Shown here piece by piece: positions 1-10,735 of a stretch of DNA of 64,000 nucleotides; position 1 is the stretch's first letter; every line of letters begins with the position of its first letter. The notes beneath the pieces were generated by a model, which was given only the letters and a program-made list of their open reading frames with translations, searched no databases and was not told where the DNA came from. Source of the stretch: Stomoxys calcitrans. Lineage: Eukaryota; Arthropoda; Insecta; Diptera; Muscidae. Position numbers and translations under genes: made by a program. The stretch spans positions 194,274,098-194,338,097 of the forward strand of contig NC_081552.1 in NCBI RefSeq assembly GCF_963082655.1, given 5' to 3'.

Positions 1-125
1 GAGTTAGGAAAGAGGTATCGTAATGTAATTTGGATTGGCTTAAAGTAGTCGAATAAAATAAACTAAAAAAAATTTTTCAGTCATATAAGGTTTAGTTTTG
101 GTAGAACATTGGCTTGTCGAAAGTC
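1..125. other. AT-rich sequence without recognised feature
   Basis: I see no coding frame or repeat that matches the rest of the window. The HTR-A right end begins just after it. Confidence 0.4.
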
Positions 126-850
126 GGCACCCACCCACCATGGGGTGGGAGTATACTAATCTAGTCATTCCGTTTGTAACACCTCGAAATATTCGTCTAA
201 GACCCATAAAGTAGATATATTCTGGATAATTTCGACATTCTAATTCGATATAGCCATGTCCGTCCGTTCGTCTGTCGAAATCATGACAGCGGTCGAACGT
301 GTAAAGCTAGCCACTTGAAATTTCGCACAGGTACTTAGTATTGCTGTGGGTCATCGAAGTTTGCAAATGGGTCAAATCGGCTCAGATTTAGATACAGCTC
401 CCATATAAACCGATCTCCAGATTTGACTTCTTGAGCCCCTGGAAGCAGGAATTTTTTTAGATTTTGCTGAAAATTTTGCATGTAGCGTTCTGTTATGACT
501 TCCTGTGTCAACTACGGTTCAAATCGGTCTATAACCTGATATAACTCCCATATAATCCTATCTCCCGATTTGACTTCTTCAGCCCCTGGTAGCCCCAATT
601 TTCATTCGATCTGGCTTAAATTTTCCATGTGGTGTTTTGCTATGACTCCCAACAAATTTGTCAACTACGGTCCAAATCGGTCTATAACCTGATATAGCTT
701 CCATATAAACCGATCTCCCGATTTGACTTCTTGAGCCCTACAAGCCACAATTTTTGTCCGATTTGGCTGAAATTTTGCACGTGGTGTTATATTATGACTT
801 CCAACAACTGTTTTAAGTACGGTCCAAATCGGTCTATAACATGATATATT
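126..850 (-). mobile_element. HTR-A (subtype A2) element, left part missing
   Basis: Reading from the left, the right-end block is present (inverted CCCACCCACCATGGGGTGGG followed by TATACTAAT), then the AT-rich block, the CCGTCCGT stretch and about three 153-bp units marked by ATATAAACCGATCTCCCGAT. It stops abruptly near 850, where a LINE fragment begins, so the left block is lost. It is non-coding. The terminal hairpin GTGGG/CCCAC is well preserved. Confidence 0.8.
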
Positions 851-859
851 TAATTCAGT

Positions 860-2385
860 GCATCAGATTATGTCGTCCTCAGTGCAGCAGTGATCCACAA
901 ACAAGCCATCCTTTAGATCCGGTTGACTATTAACAGTAGGTGGACTTTTGAAGCGCCGTCCACCAGACCACAATGCCATACAACATTAAAAGTCTGACAA
1001 TTGCAGTATATGCCCAATACATGACGCGCGGTCTAAATCACCAACTTTTGCCAATGGCTTTCTTTCAAGTGTATAGGGCAAGAGTGGTCTTTCTTGCCCC
1101 TTCCAAAATGTTGGATTTGAAGTTCAATTTCCAGTCCAGCAAAACACCCAGGTATTTTACGCTTTCTGTAAATGGGACATTCTCTCCTACCAAGGAGACA
1201 GGTGCCACTATAGGGAATTTGTAACTACTTGTGTCTTGCACGAATTTACGCCTTAACCAGTTTTGGTACACCACTTCGCTGTTGCACATAGAGCTTCTTG
1301 AAGTATATCTCTCAAAGTGTAGGGAAACTTTCCCCTAACCACAAAGGCCACGTCATCAGCATATGCGACCACTTTTACACCTTTATCTTCCAGAGATAAA
1401 AATATATTGTTAATGGTTATATTCCAAAGCAGAGGAGACAGTACACCTCCTTAAAGAGTTCCTCTGCTGATCCATCTTTTTAGATCCACAGATCCCAAGC
1501 CTGTCGTATGGCATCTTTTAGTAATTTTTTTTGTTATTAATAAACTTTCTTACGGTAGAGTTAATGCCCTGTCGCGACAGGCGATCTGCAGGGATCTTTG
1601 CCCTAAGACATGTTTCTATCAACCTCTCAAGAGTCTTTAGCATTAAGGATGACATACTAATAGGACGAAAACTTTTTGCTTTCATGTGGTGGGGTTTTCC
1701 TGCTTTCGAATTGAAAATTACCTTCGTGTCCTTCCATCCCACAGGTATATATGACATGCTGATACAAGCAGAGTATAACTCCCCTAGCCAAGGAACCAGT
1801 CTATCAGACAAAGCTTGTAATTCAACCGGTGATACATCATTAAGGCCAGGCGACTTAAAGGAGTCGAAACTTCTTATCACCAGTGACAACCTCTTCTGGC
1901 GCCACGTTGTCTGAGAATTTCCCAAGAATATGTATCAACTTGTATCAACTAGTAGTCACTAGACATTGCCCATACATTTTCTGACTTCTGAATATACACC
2001 ACCATAATTGGTTTCGACCTCTTCTGGCGCCCCGTTCTCCGTTGGAGAATTTCCCGGGAAACGTGTATCAAGGAATAGTTCTAGTGTTTCCTCACTAGAC
2101 ATTGTCCATACATTCTCTGACTTCTGGATTGCTGACACTGACCTGGCTTGCTGACACAAGCGAGTCATTCAGGGCCTTAGTGATCCGCTTGACCATAATG
2201 TCTATATCCTTCGCAGTTGCCACTTCCTTTTCTGGTCTAGAAGGAATAGATGTGCAGAATTTGTGTCGAAATTTATCCTTCTGTTAAGCCGAGGGACCAC
2301 TTCTGCAATATTTTCTCCAAGGCTGAAACTAACATAACGATGATCAGAGAAGCTGTGGTCAGCCAACACTTCCAAGTTGCATATT
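860..2385 (-). pseudogene. Decayed I-group (LOA/R1-like) LINE: end of endonuclease to RT thumb
   Basis: Minus-strand remnant of a non-LTR retrotransposon ORF2. In order of translation I see the end of the endonuclease domain (SFSDHRYVSFSLGE near 2350), a linker, the RT fingers at 1925-1518 (SPGLNDVSPVEL, then KAGKPHHMKAKSFRPISMSS, then LKTLERLIE), the palm with GGVLSPLLWN and the catalytic AYADDVAFVV (codons of YADD at 1352-1363), and the thumb at 1289-1065 (VKYLGVLLDWKLNFKS). A final WWTALQKSTYC piece lies near 960-930. Frameshifts and stops break it into several frames. The catalytic aspartates are readable but the gene is dead. The RNase H part is absent. The order EN-RT and the thumb motif fit LOA/R1/I-type LINEs; the exact clade is uncertain. 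Confidence 0.8.
1890..2145. repeat. Imperfect tandem duplication, period 128 bp, inside the LINE
   Basis: CCTCTTCTGGCGCC starts at 1890 and again at 2018. Both copies are followed by GAGAATTTCCC, CACTAGACATTG and CATACATT.TCTGACTTCTG. The copies have diverged, so the duplication is old. It disrupts the linker between endonuclease and RT. Confidence 0.75.
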
Positions 2386-2399
2386 CTTGCGCTTAGATC

Positions 2400-2798
2400 T
2401 TCTGCTTATATGAAGCCGTTGTACAAAATTTCAGCTAAATCGGATAGGAATTGCGTCTTCCAAAGGCTCAAGAAGTCAAGAACCCAGATCGGTTTATATG
2501 AGAGCTATATCATAACATGGACCGATATGGCCCATTTACTATCAAAACCGACCTACACTCTTAAGAAGTGTTTGTGCAAAATTTCAAGCGGTTAGCTTTA
2601 CTCCTTCGAAGTTTAGAGTGCTTTAGACGGACAAACGGACGGACATGGCTAGATTGAGTTAAAATGTCATGTCGATCAAGATATATATTCTTGATCGACA
2701 TGACATTTTAAGTTATGGGGTCTAAGACGAATATTTCTAAGAGATAAACAGAATGACGAAATTAGTACGCCCCCATCCTATGGTGGAGGGTACACAAA
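2400..2798 (+). mobile_element. HTR-A1 element, right half only
   Basis: Contains one to two array units (ATCGGTTTATATGAGAGC), the pre-terminal stretch (GTGCAAAATTTCAAGCGG, TTTACTCCTTCGAAG), a short GGACGGAC tract and the right end CCCCCATCCTATGGTGGAGG. The left block is missing, with a LINE endonuclease immediately upstream. The AT-rich block is modified into a perfect hairpin (separate entry). Confidence 0.8.
2660..2710. repeat. 21-bp perfect inverted repeat with 9-nt loop
   Basis: The arm at 2660-2680 and its exact reverse complement at 2690-2710 flank the loop ATATATATT. Other HTR copies read through this place as GATCAAGAATATATATACTTTATGG without an inverted copy. The second arm is therefore extra, as expected from a local template switch. 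Confidence 0.85.
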
Positions 2799-3570
2799 TT
2801 TATTTGCGATAAGCCTACTACTTTTGACAGGTGGTGCGATTTTCGTCAAGGTCATTTAAAACCACTTTTCTACGCTAAATGTTTATAAAATGTTAAGAAT
2901 ATGATTTTTCTTGTTGTAAAAACATAGTGGCTTGGAATGTAAAATGAAAATCACTTTTTTTACTTTTTCAAAAAAAATTTTTTTTAACAAATTTTAGGAA
3001 ATTACCACTTCAATATAAATGCTGAAGATAATGAATATTTGAAAGTTCATAAAAACTGGACAAGGGAATCGATGGTCAGTCGTTAATGGGTTAACATCAT
3101 TCACATTTCGATGTCTCTTTGACAAACTGAGACCACCTCCTCCCCCACCCTCAACAATTCTAAGGTGTTCTGAGAGTACACTACATGTGTAAGGTGGTAG
3201 TTACTCAGTCACCAACCACTCATTCAATTGTTGTTGGGTTAGTTCGTACGCTCGTAGCTTTTTCGTTTTGTTTGTGTTTTATCAAAATTTGATTTTGGGG
3301 AGAAAAAATGTTAGTAATGTACGAGTATGTATGTATGTACATACGTTCGTTATGCTTGAATGTATATGTGCGTGTGTGTCTTTGATTATTCAGTTTCTTA
3401 TTATTCTAGTCAAGTCATGCCCTACAAAGTCAAAGGTAAGATACGTGCTCACAGTGGGTTGGAAATGGAATTTTTGAAAACATACCAGCGTAACGAATAA
3501 TGTAAAAGTTTAAATCAAAAAATAATACTGAGATAACTCACAGATGTTGGGCACTAAGTATACGGACCCT
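2799..3570. other. No gene seen; AT-rich probable host spacer
   Basis: Contains A/T homopolymer runs near 2960-2995 and short GT-rich sequence near 3365. The short open frames here have no recognisable domain. Confidence 0.4.
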
Positions 3571-3578
3571 TGGTTTAT

Positions 3579-3950
3579 AATGGGGCTTCAAACCTGGTAT
3601 AGTTCATTGGCTCAACAGAAGCGTAATTAGACCAATATTATATTGCGCCTTCATAGCTTGATGGATGGCCGTGGAGAAAAAGTACAACGTAAGAAAACTT
3701 CATTAGCGATGGGAGAGTGGATTGAAGATAGGAGCAAATCATACCACCGCTGCATAATCGAGGCGACAAAAGGAGACATGGTTTACTTTGAAATGGTCTC
3801 TGATCAGATGCCTGAGACAACACTTGAGGAAAAGTCCGAGACACTGATGGTAGTGGCAAAAATCTTAAATGGATCAAAGCTAGTGACAGAATAGGTTTGA
3901 GGGCATACATTGAGGACCCAGAGACTAGGCTCTGTTTCCGGTTGATGTAC
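3579..3950 (+). pseudogene. LINE fragment: RT thumb end to start of RNase H
   Basis: The frame starting near 3580 reads WGFKPGIVHWLNRSVIRPIL followed by YCAFIA, a stop and WMAVEKKYNVRKL. This is the region after the RT palm in LOA/R1-type LINEs, as in the related piece at 7972. Further on, in a shifted frame, TDGSGKN and DRIGLRAYIEDPETRL resemble the start of an RNase H domain, where TDGS holds the first catalytic Asp. Stops and frameshifts show decay. It ends at a mariner terminus (3953). Confidence 0.65.
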
Positions 3951-3996
3951 AAAAGGGTGATTTTTTAAGAGCTATAGAACAGTTTTTTAAAAAAAA

Positions 3997-5055
3997 AACA
4001 GTTAAAAAGGCCTTAAGTTCGACCGGGCCGAACTTTGGATATCCTTCACCTCGGGTATATATGTAAACCACCTTTCGTCATAATGCAGTGATTATGATGG
4101 CGCGATTTGGACACAAATTCGACACGGATCTTGAGTGGTCTAATCAGTAAAAGTCATTGTTCAATTTTGTAGAACAAAATATTGGTCTTTTTGGTAGTCA
4201 TAACCAAATATAGACCGATCTGAACCATATACGATACGAATGTCGAAAAGCCTAACATTAGTCACTGTGTCAAATTTCAGCGAAATCGGATTATAAATGC
4301 GCCTTTATGGGCCCAAAACCTTAAATCGAGATATCGGTCTATGTGGCAGCTATATCCAAATCTAGACCGATCTGAGCCAAATTGAAGAAGAATATTGAAG
4401 GGCCTAACACAACTCACTGTTACAAATTTCGGCGACATCGGGCAATAAATGCGTCTTTTATGGCCTATGACTTTGAATCGAGAGATCGGTCCATATGGCA
4501 GCTATATCCATCTCTGAACCGATCGGGGCCATATTGCAGAAAGATGTCGAGGGGTCTAACTTAACTCATTGTCCCAAATTTCGGCGACATCGGACAATAA
4601 ATGCGCATTCTATGGACCCAAAACCTGAAATCGAGAGATCGGCCTATATCGCAGCTATATCCAAATCTGAACCGATCTAGTCCAAATTAAAGAAGAATGT
4701 CGAACTACCTAACACAACTCTCTGTCCCAAATTTCAGCAAAATCGGATTATAAATGTGGGTTTTATGGGCCTAAGACCCTACATCGGCGGATCGGTCTAT
4801 ACTTAAGCTATATAAAAATCTGGACCGATCTGGGCCAAATTGGAGAAGGATGTCGAAGGGCCTAACGCAATCACTCTCACAAAGTTCAGTAAAATCGGAT
4901 AATAAATGTGGCTTTTATGGGCCTAAGACAAAAAATAATCTGTGCAAAGTTTCAGCTCAATATTTCTATTTTTAAAGACTGTAGCGTGATTTCAACAGAC
5001 AGACGGACGGACGTGGCTAGATCGTCTTAGATTTGTACGCTGATCAAGAATATAT
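3997..5055 (+). mobile_element. HTR-B element inserted in the mariner; right terminus missing
   Basis: Left block GGCCTTAAGTTCGACCGGGC with GAACTTTGGATATCC, then GGTATATATGTAAACCACC, then about five 153-bp units with ATCGGTCTATATGGCAGC, AATTGAAGAAGAATGTCGAA and ACACAACTCACTGTCCC. It ends with CAGACAGACGGACGGACG and GATCAAGAATATATA, where mariner sequence resumes. The last 100 bases or so of a normal HTR-B are absent. Short open frames here are products of the 51-codon repeat. Confidence 0.8.
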
Positions 5056-5257
5056 AATAATGTTTAAAGATTATTTCATGCAAATGTTGACCGTGACTGC
5101 GTCTCAAATGGTCCATCCGCTAAGTTCAATTTTGGCATACTCTTTCCAACATTTTGGCGGGTACCTAACGAAGAAATGTTTCAATGTTGTCTTCCAATGC
5201 GTTAATTGAAGAGGGCTTGTCTGTATAGACATGAGCTTTAACATAGCCCCACAAAAA

Positions 5258-6126
5258 CTAGTCTAAAGGCGTTAAATCGCACGATCTAGGCGGCCAATTG
5301 ACCGGTCCCGAACGTGATATAAAATATTCACCGAACTCGCCTCTTAATAAGTCCACTGTTACGAGTGCTGTGTGGCAAGTGGCACCGTCTTGTTGAAACC
5401 ACATGTCATGCAAGTCAAGCTCTTCCATTTTGGGCGAAAAAAGTTGGATATCACGATAGCGCTCACCATTCACAGTGACATTGCGATTCGCATCATCTTT
5501 GTAGAAGTACGGTCCAATGATGCCACCAGCCCTTAAACCGCACCAAACAATGACTTTTTCTCCATGCATTGGTAGCTCTTGCAATGCTTCTGGCTGATCT
5601 TTACTCCAAAATCGACAATTCTGCTTATTTATGTATCCATCGAGTCAAAAATGAGCTTAGTCGCTGAACACTAATTTTCGTTACAAAAGTGGATCTTCGG
5701 CCAACTTTCAAAGAGCCCGTTCACCGAAAATTCTGCGTTGTCTTAGGTCGTTCGGCTTCAGTTCTTGCACCAGCTGTATTGTGAAAGGCTTCACACCTAA
5801 ATCCTTCTGCAATATTTTCCACGCTGTTGTGTAACAGAGACCCAATTGCTGCGAATGGCGACGAATCGATAATTGATGGTCATCATTAACACTGGCCGAT
5901 ACAGCAGCGATATTTTCTTCAGTTCGCACTCTATGTAATTGCGACCTGATGTAAAATGTTAATTTAGTGCGAAATTTGGCCACAATAGCCCGAATAGCCG
6001 CTTCAGGGGGTGATTAAAATGACCATTAAATGGAAGAAGCGCTCAATGAACTTTCCTAACAGAACTCGCATTTTGATAATAAAATTCAATAATTGGCAAG
6101 CGTTGTTCGTTTGTAAGACGATTCAT
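5258..6126 (-). pseudogene. Mariner transposase pseudogene (DD41D type)
   Basis: Encodes, in broken frames, a mariner transposase that would cut and join DNA at TA sites. It starts at 6126 with MNRLTNEQRLPIIEFYYQN, followed by a stop and frameshift. The second helix-turn-helix region is at 5983-5708 (SIRRHSQQLGLCYTTAWKIL). The first catalytic Asp lies in FSD-stop-AHF, with one stop in place of the usual Glu and another in place of Trp just after. The second is in FQQDGATCHTA and the third in CDLTPLD near 5260. Between the second Asp and the Asp of PLD I count 41 residues, the spacing of the DD41D/rosa group. The C-terminal part continues, degenerate, to about 5060. The gene cannot be active. 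Confidence 0.8.
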
Positions 6127-6235
6127 GGTTAAATTAAAGACCAAACGGAAGATGTTTGACAGTGAAAAAAACACGAAACGTGCGTGAGCTGTTTAGACCA
6201 TATTTCCAAAATGATAACTAAAAAATTTCCCTTTA

Positions 6236-6433
6236 TTTCAAGCGCCTAGCTTTACTCCTTCGAAAGTTAGCGTGCTTTCTATAGACAGACGGACGGACAT
6301 GGCTAGATCAACTTAAAATGTCAAGACGATCAAGAGTGTATATACTTGATGGGGTCTTAGATCAAAATTTCGAGGTGTTACAAACGGAATAGCGATCTAA
6401 GTATACCCCCCATCTTATTTTGGAGGGTATAAA
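6236..6433 (+). mobile_element. HTR-A right-end fragment
   Basis: Starts inside the pre-terminal motif (CAAGCGCCTAGCTTTACTCC), continues through CAGACAGACGGACGGACATG and GACGATCAAG, and ends with CCCCCATCTTATTTTGGAGG GTATAAAA. The TA of the mariner insertion is at its left edge. Confidence 0.85.
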
Positions 6434-7640
6434 ACATTTTTTATATGAGTGCAATGTTAACATTTTTATTGAAGAAAGATGTTGATTGACAGAAGTCCTG
6501 TGCTTTAGTTTTGTCCGTCACTGTATGTATGTGTACACTTAGAGCATTGGTACAGTTAGTAGCCAACTTTACATATGTATATGAATATTTTAATATGCCT
6601 TCACAATTGACAAGCAATTTTGCTTTGGCACGATTCTTCCCACTGTGCTTGGCAATACACCCAAGCGGCATATAGAGCAAACCCAATATAAAGCCACCAC
6701 AAATATAAGCGACATTCAAACAGCAATGTGGCTTTGATGACAACAACAACAATAATGAGGGAAACAAACCAATATTGCCAGCAAAAACAGTCAAAAAATC
6801 ATTGTACTCTGCCTGCGAATGAAAGAATAAAGAAAAGTAAACAAAGAAAATAGCACTACCAAAGAAACCAATTCGAAAGGGTTCTTCTAGTACAATAGAG
6901 CAAAAGAGACCAAGCAAGAGTTTTGCAAATTCCCCAAAAATCCCCCCTTAAATACTTGGCTCACAAAATACCGGTCTATAATTTTCCATTAAACTCAAAA
7001 GAAATGCACGCTAGCTACCAAGGAAACAAACAATGACAACCGCAATGAAGACAAATAAGAGACCAAAAACAACAACAATGCAGTACCAGCATAAAGTGTA
7101 ACAAAAACATCTGTTTGGAGCTGCTATGCGAATATTTTGTGGAACCTAAGAGTATCTCTTTGGTAAAGAGTACTGTTAAAGAAGATCCACTTCTCTCTCG
7201 CACAATGAAATGATTTAGACTTTTTTTTCTTTAAGAGAGCGAGAGTTTGGGGAGCTACAACCAACAACTTGTTGTGCTCGCTACCAACAATTGTTGTTGA
7301 GTAAGTGGTTGAGAATTGTTTTGGTTTTATATTATGCTGTCCCCCTATTCAAATACACGATGTTCGTTGGGGGACAGTTTTCGGCTATAACACAAAACCT
7401 TCCTTCGTTGGCATTGCACACTACACTCAGCTGTAATTGCGGTAGCTATAAATGCAGCGGCGATTATTATTTGTAGTGTGCGTAATTCTAAAAATAAGTT
7501 CATCGTAATCGGGCAGAATGATGCGCGCATAAAATTGAAATTGTTGTTGCTTTTGAAGATAGCGTGTGCCACAGGTATTCATAGCCGGTGTGGTTGTCAG
7601 TTTAGCGATTAAGAGTTGCCAATTCGTTATTTTTTTATTC
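6434..7640. other. No supported gene; probable host non-coding DNA
   Basis: A 158-codon minus-strand frame (6917-6441) has no recognisable domain. It is rich in Leu/Phe from TTG/CAA runs, and I do not call it a gene. Minus-strand TTCTTTCATTCGCAG near 6815 looks like a splice acceptor but has no partner. TTTTGTCCGTCACTGTA at 6510-6526 resembles the tip of a Tc1-type inverted repeat. Around 7225-7300 there is GAGAGCGAGAG and CAACAA-rich sequence. Confidence 0.35.
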
Positions 7641-7644
7641 GGAC

Positions 7645-8205
7645 GGATGTGATATGTGGAAAAGACTGGACTAGAATTGGGTGTCTGAACGTGAATCTAG
7701 AGAAGACTGCAATATGCCTATTTTCTAGAAACAAGAAGGTTGGAAAATTCTGAAATCTATAACTGTAATGAAATAATCACATGTAGTAGTGTATTGAGAA
7801 GGCTCATAGGAACTATGCAGAGGCGGGCGCTATGGAGGAGAAGCAAAACATACGAATATTCAGATTGCCTAGGTTGCAGTGAACTACTTTGAGAATGTCC
7901 AGGTCGGTTAGATTTCTTCGGGTTATTCTGGATAGTAAGTTGAATTGAATAGAGGATAAGGAAGGTTTTCGTTGCTCTCTACTCGTGCCAGTAGATGGGG
8001 TCTACGGCCTAGAATGATGCACTGGCTGCACTCGGCGGTGGTGCGGCTGTTTTTGATTTATGGATGCCACATCTGGTGGCCGGTGACTGTGTACGCATCT
8101 CATGTGCGGGACCTGAATAGGGTGGCTTTGAGATTTAGAAGTGGGGCTATGAGTACTATTGCGACCAGTTCCTTGGAGGAGTTGCTAGTTATACATTAAG
8201 GATGT
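7645..8205 (+). pseudogene. LOA/R1-like LINE fragment: RT palm end and thumb
   Basis: Readable pieces are LEKTAICLFSRNKK near 7690, VRFLRVILDSKLN near 7905, and the open frame 7972-8199 with SRWGLRPRMMHWLHSAVVRL, YGCHIWW and RVALRFRSGAMST. These are the segments between the RT catalytic core and RNase H of I-group LINEs. Stops lie between them. An HTR-A fragment (8213-8715) separates this piece from the RNase H piece at 8835-9350 in the same orientation, so both probably belong to one interrupted element. Confidence 0.7.
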
Positions 8206-8212
8206 ATCGAGA

Positions 8213-8715
8213 GACCGCTGTACATGGAAACTATATCAGGTTATAGACTGATTTGGACCGTATATGGCACAGTTGTTCGAAGTCGTAACAGAACACCGCA
8301 TTTAAATTTCAGCCAAATCGGACAAAACTGCGGCTTGTAAGGAAGTCCAATCGGGAGATCGGTTTAAATGGGACATACAATATATCAAGTTTCAGACCGA
8401 TTTGGACCGCACTTGCCACAGTTGTTGAAAATCATAACAGAACAGTATGAGCAAAATTGTAGCTAAATCGGACAAAAATTACGGCTACCAGTGTCTCAAG
8501 GATTCAAATCGGAGATCGGTTTATATGAGAGCTATATCAGGTTATAGACCGATAAGAACGGTACTTAGCATGGTTGTTGGAAGTCATAACAGAACAGTAT
8601 GTGCAACATTTTAGTTAAATGGGACAAAAATTACGGCTACCAGGGGCTCAAGAAGTCAAATCTGAAGATCGGTTTATATGAGAACTATATGAGGTTGTAG
8701 ACCGATTTTTAAATG
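8213..8715 (+). mobile_element. HTR-A2 fragment inserted between LINE RT and RNase H
   Basis: About three 153-bp units (ATATCAGGTTATAGAC, GGCACAGTTGTT, AATTTCAGCCAAATCGG, GGGGCTCAAGAAGTCAAATC) with neither end block. The ends are ragged, so this is a truncated or internally derived piece. Confidence 0.8.
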
Positions 8716-8834
8716 TTTTAGCTTTTGCGAGTTGTTTTTTTAACATTTGTTTGCAGAGTAGCATTTTCAACGCGACGTTCCTCAACGCGCTTATTCTGGT
8801 TAGGCCTTAAGGCTGTCACAACTTGGCTAGCTTC

Positions 8835-9350
8835 GGGGTTTGCCGGCTAGACACCTGCAAACTGACTATCTGCAGAGAATGGATATTGTGGACAGCAGGT
8901 TGCATGGCGGAGTGGCAGAAAAGGCAGATCAGGTGTGGTGATGTCAATATCTTTACAGATGGATCGAAATTGGATAGCGGAAACGGTTGTGGAATATACT
9001 GCGCGGACCGATCACTGGAAGTCTCTCATTAGTTGCGGGATGATTGCAGTATCTTTCAGGCGGAGATCTTTGCGATTGTCATGGCTGCGGAGCTAGTGAT
9101 GTCAAGGAACATAGATAGACCAGTCAGATATTTGCATATTCAGCGATAGTCAGGCAGTGCTTAAGGCTCTTATGGATGCGAGCATAGGATCTAAAGAGGT
9201 GTATCAATGTCGTCACCCTCTGGAGCATCTACACAGTGACCACAGGTGAACTTGTGTTGGGTCCCTAGTCACAAGGATATGACAGGTAATGTGAAGGCGA
9301 ATTTCCTTGCGAGAGAGGGCGTTAATCTTCCCACGATGTCGATAGCGGAT
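8835..9350 (+). pseudogene. LINE RNase H domain fragment
   Basis: Frame near 8940 reads VNIFTDGSKLDSGNGCGIYC (first catalytic Asp in TDGS). This is followed in other frames by IFQAEIFAIVMAAELV (Glu position), IFSDSQAVLKALMDAS (second Asp) and WVPSHKDMTGNVKANFLARE. In active enzymes the last motif reads GNEKAD; here the Asp is Asn, so a catalytic residue is lost in addition to frameshifts. It follows the RT piece at 7645-8205. Confidence 0.75.
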
Positions 9351-9556
9351 ATTCAACCTCCCCTCTCACATATTTACCACGGGGTCCTGCTGCTTTAAAA
9401 GTGTAGGAAAAGAGAAAAATAGGTCCACCAAAAACAAAGGGAATGGAACTTGCGCAACAAACGACGATGAGACCGATTAAACTCTGGTGATGATTAGGGG
9501 AGACAGAGAATGACGTAGGAGATGAAGTTGAACGGGAACAGGATAATGAAGTTGAG

Positions 9557-10122
9557 TTGTGTGCCACACGACATGATATAAAAGGTGAGCATAATTGTTC
9601 TGAACGAAGTAGCAAACTCCAACGCAACGATGAGAGAGATGTCAAACTGAAAAGACGTTACAAAAATAAAGGCAACACAACAGACGAAAAAGACTTGAAT
9701 GGAAACAATCATTGTTCAAAACAGCGGAACGTGGCAAGCGTGAATGAATCCAGATTTTCAATGATCTTAAGAGACATCGAAGATTCAATTCGGTCGTCTG
9801 ACGGATCTGGCACATTGTCAATCAAATTGTGGCACGAAGAGTTTGAGGAAATGGCAACTGCCATGCATTGGTATGAATTCCAGAAATTTGTATTCGCAAA
9901 GAAATCACTGACGGGTTTAGCGAAACTGTTTGTGCCCAGAGAAAGTTTATTCGGATGTGTATTACACACGGCACACGGAGCGGCAAAACGTGCCTCCTGG
10001 AAGCTTTTCTGCGAACAGGACGATGGCGTTAATGATGCCGCCAAGATAAAAAAGTTTCTCTCCAAAACCCATGTCCAAACTGAAACTTTGGTCGACGACA
10101 TGGGAGTGAGAGCAGACACAAC
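9557..10122 (+). pseudogene. Gag-like ORF remnant of a Ty3/gypsy-type LTR retrotransposon
   Basis: Open frame of about 190 codons from ATG 9557. The first 60 residues are charged and low in structure. Residues 70-175 carry SGTLSIKLWHEEFEEMATAM, FQKFVFAKKSLTGLAKLFV and an ASWKLFCEQ...NDAAKIKKFLS stretch. This is the pattern of capsid-type Gag domains in which a W..EFE helix is followed by K..L.G.A. The retrotransposon would use it to form intracellular particles. The frame runs directly into an HTR-A fragment at about 10123, which supplies the last dozen residues before the stop, so the true C-terminus is missing. No protease, RT or integrase follows. A more damaged copy lies at 21808-22025. 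Family assignment is by resemblance only. Confidence 0.55.
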
Positions 10123-10124
10123 GG

Positions 10125-10608
10125 ATTCAGCCAAATCAGTTGAAAATTGGGGCTTCTAGGAGTTCAAGTCCGGGGATTGCTTTATATGGGGACTATGTTA
10201 GTAAGGAAGCCGTATCGAATTATGCTTGGCACAGAGACTGAAAAGCACAAGAGAAGCCTTTGTGCAAAATTTCAGCCAAATCAGGTGAAAGTTTGGTTTC
10301 TAGGGGCTCAAGAAGTCAAATCCGATGATCGATTTTTTGGCGGCTATGTCAGTCTATAGACCGATTCGAATCGTACATGGCACAGATGTTGGATGTCAGA
10401 ACAGAAGTCTTTGCGCCAAATTTCTTCCAAATAAAGTTAAATCAGGGGGGTCTATATCCGAATATAAACCGATATGGCGCATTTGCAAACCTTAATGACA
10501 TAATGACAAAATTTCAAGCGGATATAGAGTCTCAGATCAATATTTCTAGGTGTAACAAACGCAATGACTAGACCACTATACCACCCCATCATATGGTGAT
10601 AGGCATAG
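10125..10608 (+). mobile_element. HTR-A2 fragment with worn right end
   Basis: About two and a half units (CAGCCAAATCAG, TTCTAGGGGCTCAAGAAGTC) followed by ATTTCAAGCGG, TATTTCTAGGTGTAACAAACG and a degenerate right end CACCCCATCATATGGTGATAGG. The left block is absent. The junction with the Gag remnant lies inside a CAGCCAAATC motif. Confidence 0.75.
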
Positions 10609-10637
10609 AAATCATGGGACCATAGAGAAAAGGTTGT

Positions 10638-10735
10638 TGTTTCTGGTGTAGTGCCAAGTTCGGCCGGGCCAAGTTCGGCACTACACCAAGTTCGGCCGGG
10701 CCGAATCTGGGGAACCCCCCACCATTGATTCTGCT
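10638..10735 (+). mobile_element. HTR left-end fragment with rearranged hairpin
   Basis: Left block TTCGGCCGGGCCGAATCTGG followed by GGAACCCCCCACC, typical of subtype A2. Upstream, TGGTGTAGTGCC and GGCACTACACCA form a 12-bp inverted repeat around a second copy of AAGTTCGGCCGGGCC. The left block has therefore been partly duplicated and inverted. No array follows. Confidence 0.7.

Larger units (their letters stand above)
3953..6233 (-). mobile_element. DD41D (rosa-like) mariner element split by an HTR-B insertion
   Basis: Two separated pieces make one element. The 3' terminus is at about 3953-3996 (AAGGGTGATTTTTTAAGAGC). The body runs from about 5056 to 6233 and ends in AAATTTCCCTT followed by the expected TA. 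The 3953 end closely matches the ends of the MITE at 18465-19061. HTR-B (about 3997-5055) lies between the pieces. Without it the mariner is about 1.2 kb, normal for the family. On the left it abuts LINE sequence; on the right it abuts an HTR-A right end, in whose AAAATTTCAAGCGG region it appears to sit. Confidence 0.7.

Noticed and set aside
6505..6530. Tc1-type terminus TTTTGTCCGTCACTGTA
   Set aside because: Only one end is seen and no transposase remnant is nearby, so it is too short to call an element.
6441..6917. 158-codon open frame on the minus strand
   Set aside because: No domain, composition driven by TTG/TTT runs, no partner exon or start context, and a Tc1-like tip sequence falls within it. 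I left it as non-coding.
9709..10134. 141-codon minus-strand frame opposite the Gag-like frame
   Set aside because: It is the shadow of the plus-strand frame, whose motifs resemble Gag. The minus-strand translation has no recognisable pattern.
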